A stretch of 64,000 nt of DNA from assembly GCA_009859145.1 (NCBI GenBank), contig VRVR01000028.1, positions 160,438 through 224,437 of the forward strand, in the 5' to 3' direction. Both the position numbers and the translations under genes were made by a program. This DNA comes from Andalucia godoyi (lineage: Eukaryota > Discoba > Jakobea > Jakobida > Andaluciidae). The notes beneath the pieces are model-generated. The model was not told where the DNA came from, did not search any database, and saw nothing but the letters and a program-made list of their open reading frames with translations. Shown in pieces: positions 20,017 through 29,904 of the stretch; position 1 is the stretch's first letter, and the number at the start of each line of letters is the position of its first letter.

Positions 20017-22122
20017 ATGGGTGTGACTGGACTGCTGAAGGTCCTGTCTCCGATCACGGACTTCACAAAGATATCCGAGTTCAAAGGGAAGCGAATTGCA
20101 ATAGATGGCTATTCGTGGCTTCACAAAGGATCGTACGGATGTGCGCTGGAGCTGTGCAAGAATATTCCGACAAACCAGTTTGTGAACTACTTTGTCTCCC
20201 GGCTGAAGCTTCTGCACGATTTTGGGATCACCCCTGTTGTTGTATTTGATGGAGATCGGCTTCCTTCGAAAAAACACACCGAGGAAGAGAGACACAAATC
20301 GCGATCCGACAATCTGAAAATGGCGCAGATTTTAGAGGAAAAGAAGCAGATGGCGCAGGCCATTGAGTTTTATCAAAAGGCTGTTGATGTAAGCCCGCAC
20401 ATGGCGCACAAGGTCATCCTGGAACTTCGAAAGCGAAATATTGCATATGTTGTGGCTCCTTACGAAGCCGATGCCCAACTTGCGTTCTTGGCAAGAGAAG
20501 GAATCGTGGATGCAGTCATTACCGAGGACTCCGACTTGCTAGCATATCAGTGTCCGGAGGTTATTGTGAAGCTTGGAAAAACTGGCGAGTGTCAACGAAT
20601 TGCTTACAGGGATGTCTCACAAAGCGCAAAGTCGCCCTTTTACAGCTTTACTGCCGTGCAGCTTGTGCGCATGTGCGTGCTGGTGGGGTGCGATTATCTC
20701 GCCAATGTGCATGGTGTGGGAATCAAGAAGGCCGAGCGCTTGGTTCGCGATCAAAGATCGATCGATCGAATTGTAAGAGCTCTGTCCATTACTCCAGGAG
20801 TTACCGTCCCTCCAAACTATGCCGCCGAAATGGAACGAGCAGAACTCACATTTGCACACCAATGTGTTTTTGATCCGCGGATTCGCAAGACTGTTCATTT
20901 AACTCCAGTTTCGCAGAGTGTTCTTGAAAGAGACATTGGCAAAGATCTTGATTTCCTCGGAAAGCTGCTCGATGATGATGTGGCCGGCGCCATTGCCGAT
21001 GGCTTCATGGATCCCGTTTCCAAGGAAATGTTTCTCATGCCCGTTTCTACCTCCGAGGCCTCAAGAAGCGTCGATAAGGAAAACATCGCGCCGAACCGGC
21101 AGACTGCAGGCCCCGCTGTCAAGAAGGTCCTATCTGCAACCTCGTTTTCGATTGAACGATTTCTGTCGTCGAATGCAAAATCCGTGGAAAATCAAGCGCC
21201 GTCGGCCAACAAGATCCTCGCTCAGTCAAAGGCCGCTCCCGTTCTGTCTGAGCGATCCATCGTGCCTCATGTGCCGGAGCCGAAGCCACTCAAAAAGAGT
21301 CGATTTTTCGGTGGTTCTCCATCTGCAGCATCACAGATTTTTGTTCCTCAGCACCCGTCTCCACGTGCAGCTGCAGGTGACGTAGCGCTTGCTCGCCCGA
21401 CAACTCCAATCCGTGAAGAACGACTGGCCCCCTCGGAGGGGTGTTCAGTGGAAGCACCTGGAGATCAGGATGGACCTCGCAACGAACTGTCAAGCATCGA
21501 GCTGTCGTTGTTGGATGACATGCTGGAGGAGGAAGACTTTTTCATCGAACACGATGAAACTCAGCTGATGAAGGTGCCCGATGTTCTTGTGCTATGCGAT
21601 AACAGCAATGGAGCCCAAAGTCTCGATGACGGTTGCGCGAGCCGCCCCGGGTCTGTCTTTCTTGAAGAGGCGGATGCGGAAGGTACTACGAATTTCTTTG
21701 CAGAGGACGAAGAAGAACTTCGTCCATCGGCTTCTGCAAGTTCCACTGTCGACGAACAGCGAGCGGCAAGTATTGTTCCGAACAATGCGCCGTCGCAGGC
21801 AGCTACGCAAGGATCTAGAATCGGTTCTTCGCAGGATTTTGGACTGCTGGTGATGAGTTCTCGACCCGCATCGGCCCCAGCATCTGCGTCGCATGCTTTT
21901 CAGAAACGGTGGATTTACGATACACCGAAAGTGAAGGAGCTTCCCGCAGGCGACACCAGCATCAGCACTCCGCATGCAGTGTCAGTGTTGAAGGAAGAAT
22001 TCGACGAGGTGGATGGCATTCTTTCACAGATGCGAGAGCGGCACAAGCGTATGCGTCTTCACATCAGTTCTATTCTCTCGCTTACGCAGCACGTTTCAAT
22101 TCCCGAGATGCATCCGTCGTGA
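20017..22122 (+). CDS. EXO1: Exonuclease 1 (XPG/FEN family nuclease)
   Basis: 701 aa. 5'-3' double-strand DNA exonuclease and flap nuclease for mismatch repair, end resection and replication. It starts MGVTGLLKVL, as EXO1 does. All metal-binding acidic residues are present: D30 (IAIDGYSWLH), D78 (VVFDGD), E150 and D152 (APYEADAQ), D171 and D173 (TEDSDLL) and D226 (VGCDYL), at human spacing. The helix-two-turn-helix follows (HGVGIKKAERLV). After ~residue 330 the tail is disordered and acidic, as in other EXO1 proteins. I took the ATG at 20017; 55 codons upstream are in frame but are A/T-derived leader. Confidence 0.93.
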   Translation: MGVTGLLKVLSPITDFTKISEFKGKRIAIDGYSWLHKGSYGCALELCKNIPTNQFVNYFVSRLKLLHDFGITPVVVFDGDRLPSKKHTEEERHKSRSDNLKMAQILEEKKQMAQAIEFYQKAVDVSPHMAHKVILELRKRNIAYVVAPYEADAQLAFLAREGIVDAVITEDSDLLAYQCPEVIVKLGKTGECQRIAYRDVSQSAKSPFYSFTAVQLVRMCVLVGCDYLANVHGVGIKKAERLVRDQRSIDRIVRALSITPGVTVPPNYAAEMERAELTFAHQCVFDPRIRKTVHLTPVSQSVLERDIGKDLDFLGKLLDDDVAGAIADGFMDPVSKEMFLMPVSTSEASRSVDKENIAPNRQTAGPAVKKVLSATSFSIERFLSSNAKSVENQAPSANKILAQSKAAPVLSERSIVPHVPEPKPLKKSRFFGGSPSAASQIFVPQHPSPRAAAGDVALARPTTPIREERLAPSEGCSVEAPGDQDGPRNELSSIELSLLDDMLEEEDFFIEHDETQLMKVPDVLVLCDNSNGAQSLDDGCASRPGSVFLEEADAEGTTNFFAEDEEELRPSASASSTVDEQRAASIVPNNAPSQAATQGSRIGSSQDFGLLVMSSRPASAPASASHAFQKRWIYDTPKVKELPAGDTSISTPHAVSVLKEEFDEVDGILSQMRERHKRMRLHISSILSLTQHVSIPEMHPS

Positions 22123-22218
22123 GACTTGAGGATCGCACTTCCACGTACCGCTCTTTCCAAATGATTTGTCCTTCTTTCTAGGTAGTCGATCGTGTACAAT
22201 AAACATTCCTTGAATAGG

Positions 22219-22269
<51 letters not shown>

Positions 22270-22287
22270 CGCGCAGAAACGTGCAGA
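22123..22287. repeat. Convergent 3' region with (CA)n microsatellite
   Basis: Short gap between EXO1 (+) and P5C reductase (-), holding about 24 CA units at 22221-22268. Confidence 0.9.
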
Positions 22288-23121
22288 CTACTTGGGCTGG
22301 CCAAGATATTTGGACTGCATGGTAGCGCAATAGACAGCGTTCATGATCGTTCCTCGGAATGCGCCCTTTTCGAGTTCGTGAACCCCCGTTATCGTGGTTC
22401 CTCCTGGAGAGCAAACACTATCCTTCATGACTGCCGGATGCTGACCCGTTTCTTTGAGCATAGCGGCTGTTCCCAACACGGTTTGAACCGCCATCGCTAA
22501 AGCCACATCCCGAGGCAGTCCGGAGCGCACACCGCCATCTGCAAGCGCTTCGATAAACTCGCAGACATACGCAGGCCCCGAACCAGACAGCCCTGTTACA
22601 GCATCCATGTCCTTTTCCGCAACTCGAAACACTCGGCCAACAGCTCCCAGAAGCTGCTCGACAACGGCTGCATCGTCCGCCGAACAGTCTTTTCCCAGAG
22701 CATATCCGCTGCTGGATTGTCCAACAAGACAAGCAACATTTGGCATGACTCTCACACATCTTGCTTGTTTGGAAATGCTTTCTTCCATGGTGTTGATGGT
22801 GATTCCCGCAGCAATCGAAACAACAAGCTTCTTTTCACGGTTCTGAGAATTCTCACACTCGGGAACGGTCGACTGAATAGTCGTCAACACACTCGCCACA
22901 ACATCGGGCTTCACAGCAATAATAATTACATTCGAGAACAAAACAACGTCTGCTGCAGATCGAAAGGATTGAACACCACTGCATTCTTTGCACAACTGCG
23001 CAGACCGTTCTGTGCTCGGCTCATAAAAGCAAATATCTTCTGCTGCAGCGATTTTCTGTGCCACAAACCCACGCATCATCGCGCCTCCCATCGCACCTCC
23101 GCCCAAGAAGCCTACCTTCAT
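22288..23121 (-). CDS. P5CR: Pyrroline-5-carboxylate reductase
   Basis: 277 aa. Last step of proline synthesis: P5C + NAD(P)H to L-proline. N-terminal Rossmann fold with VGFLGGGAMGGAMM, then VIIIAVKPDVV, SIAAGI and RVMPNVACLVGQS. The C-terminal dimer domain has the family signature AVTGLSGSGPAYVCEFIEAL and DSVCSPGGTTITGVHELEKG. Start is the ATG at 23121; 16 further codons are open upstream but from GTG only. No targeting sequence, so cytosolic. Confidence 0.95.
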   Translation of the reverse strand: MKVGFLGGGAMGGAMMRGFVAQKIAAAEDICFYEPSTERSAQLCKECSGVQSFRSAADVVLFSNVIIIAVKPDVVASVLTTIQSTVPECENSQNREKKLVVSIAAGITINTMEESISKQARCVRVMPNVACLVGQSSSGYALGKDCSADDAAVVEQLLGAVGRVFRVAEKDMDAVTGLSGSGPAYVCEFIEALADGGVRSGLPRDVALAMAVQTVLGTAAMLKETGQHPAVMKDSVCSPGGTTITGVHELEKGAFRGTIMNAVYCATMQSKYLGQPK

Positions 23122-23947
23122 TTCCTCCAACGCCACTCTCACAGCGGATGATAATTTTCCTGATATCACGGAAAATCTTCAATCAATGCACGTGCAAGTG
23201 TACACATGCACACACACACATATATATATATATATGTATATATATGCAAGCAACAAAAAACGAAGGCTGCAATACGTACAGCCGCTGCCACTTAATGCGA
23301 TATGCCGAAGTAGTCTAAAGCACACGAAAACAAGCACACTGCCACGCGCCATGCGCATGCGTTTGTTATCTTAAGCAGCTCCGTCACACGATGCCCGATT
23401 CGTTTCGCCCCCATTTTGATCATGAAGTCCCTATAAACACACGCCGCCGCGTTGCATTCTCGCACAGCGACGCTCACGACTTATTTTTATTGTTATTCTT
23501 ATTGTCCGTGCAACGCACCATGCACGTCACGCCCGCAACGCTGCGCAGGACCTGTGACAATCTCCACCGCCGCCGGAACGATCGACCGCGATTGGAACGG
23601 CGCGCGCAACATCTATCTTAGGAACGTCTCTCATGCCGAGGGGCGTGTGGGGGCCTGCCCCCCTTCCCAGTCAATGCCATGCATGTTGCTGGGTTGCAAC
23701 ATCGATTATGGGTGATCAGCGCTGATCATCCGTGGTTAGTGCGCAATGTAGGAGCGCAAGCCCGCAGTCTCTTGTCTGCAGAACAAAGAGAAACGAGGGT
23801 AAAAAGCCACAACGAGGACGACAACAAAGAACGAATCATACAAACCAATCATTTTACGCACTGCTCCGCGGGCTATGTAATTAATAAGATGGGAGTTCAA
23901 AAGGTCTAAAGGGTGCTGACGGAGAGGGCATTCCGGATCACCACAGC
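23122..23947. other. Intergenic region carrying repeat B1
   Basis: 826 bp. Holds a CA/TA microsatellite at 23210-23246 and the dispersed element B1. The remaining ~190 bp before the LRR gene show nothing recognisable. Confidence 0.7.
23280..23757 (+). mobile_element. Dispersed repeat, subfamily B, copy B1
   Basis: About 480 bp, nearly identical over most of its length to the inverted copy at 59977-60440. It starts GCCGCTGCCACTTAATGCG and ends near GCGCAATGTAGGAGCG, so the two ends are imperfect inverted repeats (CGCT.C..AC.T..TGCG). The core GCGCGCAACATCTATCT (~23600-23617) and the C-rich CCTGCCCCCCTTCCC are shared with subfamily A. Confidence 0.75.
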
Positions 23948-25600
23948 TCACAGCCCGAAACGACAGCGTTCCACAAACACCTGTGCTTGTTTTTCTCGCT
24001 GCTTTTCAAACTTGCGGAACAGTGTGAGATCGACAGAAAGCGATGGATCCGAAGTCAAGCTGAGTGCATGATCCAAAGTCGTATCGCGTTGGAACTTCCT
24101 TCCATAATGGAAGGTCTCGAAGAAGTCCATGCTCTTGCGAAGCGAATTGCTTGTTTTGGATCCCGATCTTCCTCTGTGCTGCTGCGGGTGCGCGGAAGCA
24201 GGTAATGAAGCTGTCAAAGATGCACTCCGCGTGTGACCGCTGGACTGCCCTGCGACTGCTTTTTGAATGCAAATCTGGACGTCAACGCCGCGTCGTTTGG
24301 TCGGTCCAGTTCCCAGCGCCCTCTCGAAGTCGATGTATGACTCAATCTGCAGCGCCCTTTGAGAATTATCGGACGCTTGTTTTTGGTCCCGCATTGTAAG
24401 ACACTCCTGCGCCTTTGTGTACATCTTATCCACGAGTACCGCTCGAAACCGAGGCCAGCAAAGCAGTCCCACCACAAACTCATCCTTGGTTACAGAATCG
24501 CTAGACTCAATCACGGACAACTCTGCATACGAAACAAGTTCCAAAAACCCACGGAGCCCATTCCAGTAATTGGCAACATCTTCTGCATAACACGGAACGG
24601 TAAGCTGCAAATCCTCCAACAAGTTCAGAAGATCACTTCGCGCGATCCTGGAGACCGGGTACTTCTTCAACCCACTATCAATCGCTGTCCATACACCGCA
24701 AAGGTAGTCCTTCTTCACCAGTTCCAAGTGCTGAGACAATGTCCAAGGAAGATCAGACATCCGCTTCGGAACCCTTCCTGCTGATGGCGGGGTTCCTCTG
24801 AAAACCTCTGCATGCTTCTTCTTTTCTGCTTCGATGCTCCGCATTTCGCGCAGTCTCTCATCTTCTGCTTGCTGCTTTCGCAGCTTCAATACATAATCGT
24901 CCAATTCTGTAACCGTCTGTGTCTTTTCAGGAGCTTCCGACACCGGCTCAAAGCGTTCTTTGTGCGCTCCAAAGGCTGTTTTAGGAATTTTGCGAATTCC
25001 ATACTTGATTTGCGCCTTGTGCCGCTCCTCTGCAGTTACCAATCTCTTATCAAGCATGTGGAGATTTGGAAAGCTGTAAATGACAAGTATCCTGTAGTTG
25101 TTCTCGTTCGCCATGTCATTCCCTGAAAAATCAGCATCGTAAAGAACATTCCTCAAGTGCTTAATATACGACAATTGCCTTTCCATGTCTTTTAGCTTGT
25201 TGTTCGACACGTCCAACAGCTCAATGTGATTCAAGAACTGCAGGGAACCGGCAAGAGTGGTGAGCTGATTGTTCCCAGCGTAAAGATGCTTGATGCGAAA
25301 TGCACCTGCCTCCATCGGATTTGGCTTGGAAGTGACACTCATAGACTTCCACGCATTGACATCGGGCACCAATCCATCGATCTTTGCGAGCAGATTGTTA
25401 TTCACCCACAATGTTTCGAGATTGGTCAGCGCGCTCATGTTTGGATGCAGATATTTCAACTGTCGTTTTGATATATGAAGCTCCGTCACACGCACAGGAA
25501 GATCATGGATCGCATCATAAGGATCTACCGTGTCGTGGATAACCTGGTCTTCTTCCGACGCGTACATGGCTTTCGAACGTCGACTGCCCGTAGCGCACAT
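23948..25600 (-). CDS. Leucine-rich-repeat protein, probably cytoskeletal/ciliary
   Basis: 550 aa. LRRs of the SDS22-like kind fill ~35-185 (ELHISKRQLKYLHPN, LETLWVNNNLL, IKHLYAGNNQLTTL, IELLDVSNNKLKDM, then LRNVLYDADFSGN and a cap-like NLHMLDKRLVTAEERHK). A charged helical region follows (~230-290), then a helical central domain (~300-420) and a basic, Ser-rich tail. Such LRR plus coiled layouts are frequent among flagellar proteins, but I do not recognise the orthologue. The central part could hide EF-hand-like helices. ATG at 25600; a second ATG is 11 codons later. Confidence 0.65.
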   Translation of the reverse strand: MCATGSRRSKAMYASEEDQVIHDTVDPYDAIHDLPVRVTELHISKRQLKYLHPNMSALTNLETLWVNNNLLAKIDGLVPDVNAWKSMSVTSKPNPMEAGAFRIKHLYAGNNQLTTLAGSLQFLNHIELLDVSNNKLKDMERQLSYIKHLRNVLYDADFSGNDMANENNYRILVIYSFPNLHMLDKRLVTAEERHKAQIKYGIRKIPKTAFGAHKERFEPVSEAPEKTQTVTELDDYVLKLRKQQAEDERLREMRSIEAEKKKHAEVFRGTPPSAGRVPKRMSDLPWTLSQHLELVKKDYLCGVWTAIDSGLKKYPVSRIARSDLLNLLEDLQLTVPCYAEDVANYWNGLRGFLELVSYAELSVIESSDSVTKDEFVVGLLCWPRFRAVLVDKMYTKAQECLTMRDQKQASDNSQRALQIESYIDFERALGTGPTKRRGVDVQICIQKAVAGQSSGHTRSASLTASLPASAHPQQHRGRSGSKTSNSLRKSMDFFETFHYGRKFQRDTTLDHALSLTSDPSLSVDLTLFRKFEKQREKQAQVFVERCRFGL

Positions 25601-26349
25601 ATCCCTCTACTGCAATGAATAGGAAAACGAAACGGAAAGAAGACAATGAAAAAATAAATTAATTAATTAAATAAAAAAAAACTCTGCTCAAAGAAATTTT
25701 TACTCTGGAGTATTGTGTGACGAAACGAAGCAACGGCAAACAATGTACGACCGCTACTGGAAAGATCCTGTCTGTTTTGGCTTTGTTTGCTTGTGCGGTG
25801 TTGAATAATAACACGTCATTGTCATGCATACGGGAACTATCCATAAACAGACACGGTCAATACTGGCCGACACTAGCACGTTTGTTTCACAGGGGAATTC
25901 GTGCTTGCGCACGCACAGGCTCCGCATTTTCGACTCTCTTTAACGCAGCATCCGTAGCCATCTATTCTATCATTCGTTCTTTTTGCAACGTTTATGCCAT
26001 AAGGCGACCGAATATCGCGAGCGGCGCAAGCAAAGTGTCTGCATGTCCCGCGTGCAGCTCACAGATTGATCGAGATTGGGAACGGAGCGCGGAACATCTA
26101 TCTGAAGAGTGCCGTGAGGTGTGTTGGGAGCCTATCCCCTTCGCGGCAACGGGATGCAACACTGAATATGCATATCTACGAATAGACATGCATGTTCAGT
26201 GTATAATGTAGGCGCAATGCATACATTCCGTCAAAAAAAGACGAGAAGAAAAATGCCTGCGGAACATCTGAATCTCAAAAAATGGGTTAAATTGGGAACT
26301 GCAATTTCATTACTGGGGGAGGTACTGGGGGAGGATGGCTGGGAATCAG
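25601..26349. other. Intergenic region carrying repeat A2
   Basis: A/T-rich LRR leader (~25640-25690), then A2, then ~130 bp of 3' flank of the zinc-cluster gene. No gene seen. Confidence 0.7.
25798..26214 (+). mobile_element. Dispersed repeat, subfamily A, copy A2
   Basis: About 415 bp, colinear with A1 and A3. It lacks a ~25-bp piece of A1 (after the TTCGTGCTT... segment). Ends ...TATAATGTAGGCG. The core lies at ~26085-26105. Confidence 0.75.
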
Positions 26350-27990
26350 TTATGAGCGCTGTTCTTGATACTGAAAGGGAGGATTCTGAGAGGAAGCCGC
26401 CATGGTTTGCAGCAGCAGCTGTTGTTTGAGCATGGAAATGATTTCGGAATGAATTTGTGGCAGATGGTCTGTCTTTGAGGGCAGATGCAGAGGGATGATT
26501 TGGCCGACAAAGTAGACTGGTTGTCGATGTGCATCGCGGATGGCACGGACTGCAAAGATGCACGGTATCTCCGTACCATCACGCCTGACAAATAGCCCAG
26601 GATTTTCAATGTGTACGTCGTCTCCCGAAAATGCAAAAGCCAAGCAAGAAGTTCTTCTCAGCAGTGCTTCACGCTGTGGAAAGAGCTGTGGCCAGAAAAT
26701 GCGGCCGGAAAGCAATTCTTCCTGGGAGTATTGCAGACACTCGCAAAGAGCAGAGTTGACGTGCAGGAACCCCCATAAACACCAAATCGCCTGACCCACG
26801 GGTGCTGATTGGTACAGATCCACAAACGACGGTGTATGCGAGTCTGCATTGGCGGATGCAAGCAACCCCAGGCTGCTCATACTTGCCATTGGATCGGCCG
26901 GCAAGAAATTTGAGTGTCCCGAAATGCAGGGAAATGAAGAAGCGAGCGTCGCATTCGTGGCTGCCGGCATCGACACTGGAGCTGTCATTGTCATTGCCGC
27001 TGTCGTTGGAGTTGAAGAGACGTATGGTTGGCTGCTTGGCGCTGCCGTATTCAAGACGGACGAAGTGATACCTTGCATCGCTCCCTGTGTCGCATACGAT
27101 GTTGCAGTGCTGACATCCCCACCATACACAATTCCTGAAGTGTCCAACGTGGAGGGGGTAGGGAACATGTTTGAAAAAGGCACGACGGGTGCTTCCATTT
27201 CCATGGTGTGTGCAAGATACGATGCCTCGTGTCGAAGGTTTCCAACACGCATCTCCAGTCCAGACGGCGTGTATATATCATCGAGAGAGTCTGGAAGTTG
27301 CAGTGCAAGCCCTGTCGACGAAATACTGTGTTCCCAGTTCACGGCTCCCCCGCTCTGCTGCGATTCATTCATACTCATTCCGCCGCCGCCGCCAATGGAG
27401 CTTGACGTGCGACCAGCCGGAGGTTCCTGGCGAGGCATAGGACGTGGGCGAGTAGATTGTGGAGGCATCGCACACGAATCTGCAGCAAGCTGCATTGCTC
27501 GTGCCGAATGCGGAGCCCATGCCGAGGCAGCAGCAGGATCTGCCGCAAACGGATCGGAATGATGTCCAACCTGCAAAAACTGAGAATACCAGTCTCTTTT
27601 CCTATTCAATGCAGACGAAACATCCGTCGTGTTACATTCAGAAGCAGAAGCAGAAGCAGAAGCAGCAGCAGAAAACGAAGAGTCTGGAACGGCCCCATTG
27701 GACAGCAGAAAACCCTCGCTTTCGATAACTTTTCGAGGTCTTCCGCGTTTCTTCGGCTCGCCGTACACACATTGACTTGCGATTCCCATCCGAATGCATC
27801 GCGGACAAGGCAAGCTGTCGCAAACGCACTTTTTGTGAGACTGTCGACACGGCGCACAAGCCCGTCGAGACAGATCTTTCGAATCCGATTTGCCAACATC
27901 TTCTCCTTCCCCATCTTCTCCATCGAGCTTTGAGTCGTCCTCACTTCGATCATCGTCCGAGAACTCCTCTGCGGGCAGAGGACTGATCAT
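26350..27990 (-). CDS. Zn2Cys6 binuclear-cluster transcription factor with AT-hook and PAS domain
   Basis: 546 aa. The zinc cluster at residues 45-74 has spacing C-x2-C-x6-C-x6-C-x2-C-x8-C (CAPCRQSHKKC, CPRC), the fungal Gal4-type DNA-binding fold. Directly after it is an AT-hook-like KKRGRPRK. The middle is Ser/Ala/Met-rich. At ~405-520 lies a PAS-like domain (FVDLYQSAPVGQAIWC, VRRDGTEIPCIF, PVYFVGQI). Zn2Cys6 plus PAS is the architecture of fungal ERT1/AcuK regulators of gluconeogenesis. Start at the ATG at 27990 (MISPLPAEEF); a GTGCAG acceptor just upstream leaves room for a small extra first exon. Confidence 0.8.
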   Translation of the reverse strand: MISPLPAEEFSDDDRSEDDSKLDGEDGEGEDVGKSDSKDLSRRACAPCRQSHKKCVCDSLPCPRCIRMGIASQCVYGEPKKRGRPRKVIESEGFLLSNGAVPDSSFSAAASASASASECNTTDVSSALNRKRDWYSQFLQVGHHSDPFAADPAAASAWAPHSARAMQLAADSCAMPPQSTRPRPMPRQEPPAGRTSSSIGGGGGMSMNESQQSGGAVNWEHSISSTGLALQLPDSLDDIYTPSGLEMRVGNLRHEASYLAHTMEMEAPVVPFSNMFPTPSTLDTSGIVYGGDVSTATSYATQGAMQGITSSVLNTAAPSSQPYVSSTPTTAAMTMTAPVSMPAATNATLASSFPCISGHSNFLPADPMASMSSLGLLASANADSHTPSFVDLYQSAPVGQAIWCLWGFLHVNSALCECLQYSQEELLSGRIFWPQLFPQREALLRRTSCLAFAFSGDDVHIENPGLFVRRDGTEIPCIFAVRAIRDAHRQPVYFVGQIIPLHLPSKTDHLPQIHSEIISMLKQQLLLQTMAASSQNPPFQYQEQRS

Positions 27991-29904
27991 CGTTATCAGG
28001 TTGCGAACACCCTGCACGGAATAACAAGAAGCAAGGAAAACCAATCCAAGAATGCGTCCCGACTCTTGTCCGAATTCTCTTTTACGATAATCAAACCCGT
28101 TTTCAACTCTGGTGTTGTATCATTTTTTTTTTTACGAATGTTTTTTCACAAAATAAATAATAATAATTAATATCTAGTAATTAATTAACTTTTTTTCCCG
28201 TGCTTCATTGAGAGGAGCACCAAGCGTCTTTGTCCCAGCCGACGCAGGTCACACAGTATGCGTGACGTCAGCACAATGTTTCAACCAGTTGTTTGGCACT
28301 GGAGCGAGAAACTTGAACGGATCGCGCAGTATCAGAGCTCAAGAGCATCGCCGGCGTCCTGAGTCTTTGATTCAAAGTACCTATACTTTCAGAGCTTGTG
28401 GCATGGGTCGTTCACAACAACAACAACAACAATAACAATAACCACTGCTACAAAATACTAACAACCAAAGGTGTATTGCCGTTGTTCATGTGGTGGATGT
28501 TGTATATTCTATCGTCCAATGTTTTTCAGCTTTCTCGGAATGCACCGTTTATTTTGGAAATTTATTTTTTACATTTCAAGAACGGGAGGGGAAAGGAGGA
28601 CGGCGTTCTTGGTTGCAGTGAAGCAAGTCGATTTACATCATATTTACATTCTTTTCTCATTCTTTTCTCAATATCATCATTTCTTAAATTATTATTTTTT
28701 TTTCTTTTGCAGTTCGATTGCCTGAAAAGTGGGACAGTCAGTCTTGCTCAATTTCAAGCTGCTCACCCAAAGGAGGTTGAAAAAACGAAAGCGACGCTCG
28801 CTGCTTCGGCAGTAATTCTGCAAATACACTGCGGACCAGCTTCCGCATCAAGCTGGGTACTTGACGTGCGCCAGAGCAAGATGCTGCTTCCATCTTGCTT
28901 CTCACGCTGGAATCTGCAGCGTCATCACCGCCGCTTTGTCTCTCATGGCAACTCTTTCGCATTCGAATGTCTGGTGGTACGACATCCTGGGCAAGCAGAG
29001 AGGAGATTCGACAAGCGGGTGGCTCAGACGGCCATGAAACCAAAATCCCAATGTATATTGCGGTGCGACAATCTGATGGTTCCAGCGCATTCTGTTTGTC
29101 ACCCTGGTCGGTGCGATCAGACGGTGGCGCCGCAATGGTTCATGATACGTAAACGGCAATGTGCGCGACCGAGTAAGCTTTCTGCTGTGCTGTTTTCGTC
29201 CTTCTCCGCAAAACCAAAGTACTACAGTCCAGCTCGGATGCGGTGGGACTGTGACGTGGGGCGGGGGCACGGCGTTGGAGGTGCCTGCCCAAAGAACCGA
29301 ATCCGATGGGGTCCAGAACGTCGTCCATCACTGACGTCTGAGCACGATCGTTAAATAAATGCCCCCTGGCACCACCAGATGCTCACAATCGAAGTGGCCC
29401 CTGCTTGTGAACACATCGCACGAAGGAGCAGAGCGTCGGTTCGGGTGCCATGGCACTCGAACAACTTAATCGTTACTTTTCCGGTGACGATTGTTTATCT
29501 GAGCAAATCTGGCGAAGCCTTCCTCCTTGTGCGGTCCGGCCTGTGCGCACCGTTCTAACTTCTTCTCAGACGTTTTCTCCCAATCGGGGGGTTCCCTAGT
29601 CACGGATGATTCTGGCCGGGCCGTGCGGAACCGGCGACTTGCGAGCTGTAGGGAATTTCGCCTTCACAATTTCCCTTTTCTCATGGCTGCTTCTTCGGGG
29701 GACCGCATCTTGTTGAAACAGCATCTTCCGTGCTCCATTTGGCCTCCCCCTCCGTTCTTACACCTCTCCCTCCCCCCAAAGTGCCCACCCCTGCCGGAGC
29801 CGTCGCTGTTTTTTCTCCAGGTTTCTGTTTTTTAATGTCAGAGATGCTGGTTAAACTTTTTTTGTTTTGTGTTGCTGTTGCTGCCGTTGCTGTATCGTCT
29901 GGAA
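27991..29904. other. 1.9 kb without a recognised gene
   Basis: Between the zinc-cluster (-) and Myb (+) genes. Contents seen: A/T-rich promoter (28080-28200); (CAA)n near 28416; a strong acceptor-like pyrimidine tract ending TTTTGCAG at ~28711; a mixed-composition stretch 28712-29360 with broken frames on both strands; a near-perfect 24-bp palindrome at 29439-29462 and an 8-bp stem hairpin at 29469-29491. It may be a decayed gene, a spliced gene I cannot resolve, or a non-coding RNA. Confidence 0.5.

Noticed and set aside
28385-28400. CTATACTTTCAGAG resembling the 5' part of U3 snoRNA
   Set aside because: No following U3 boxes (C', B, C, D) were found; treated as chance.
28398-29354. 318-aa plus ORF as a gene
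   Set aside because: Begins in A/T-rich and CAA-repeat sequence, mixes compositions, and shows no motif; the other frames are equally broken.
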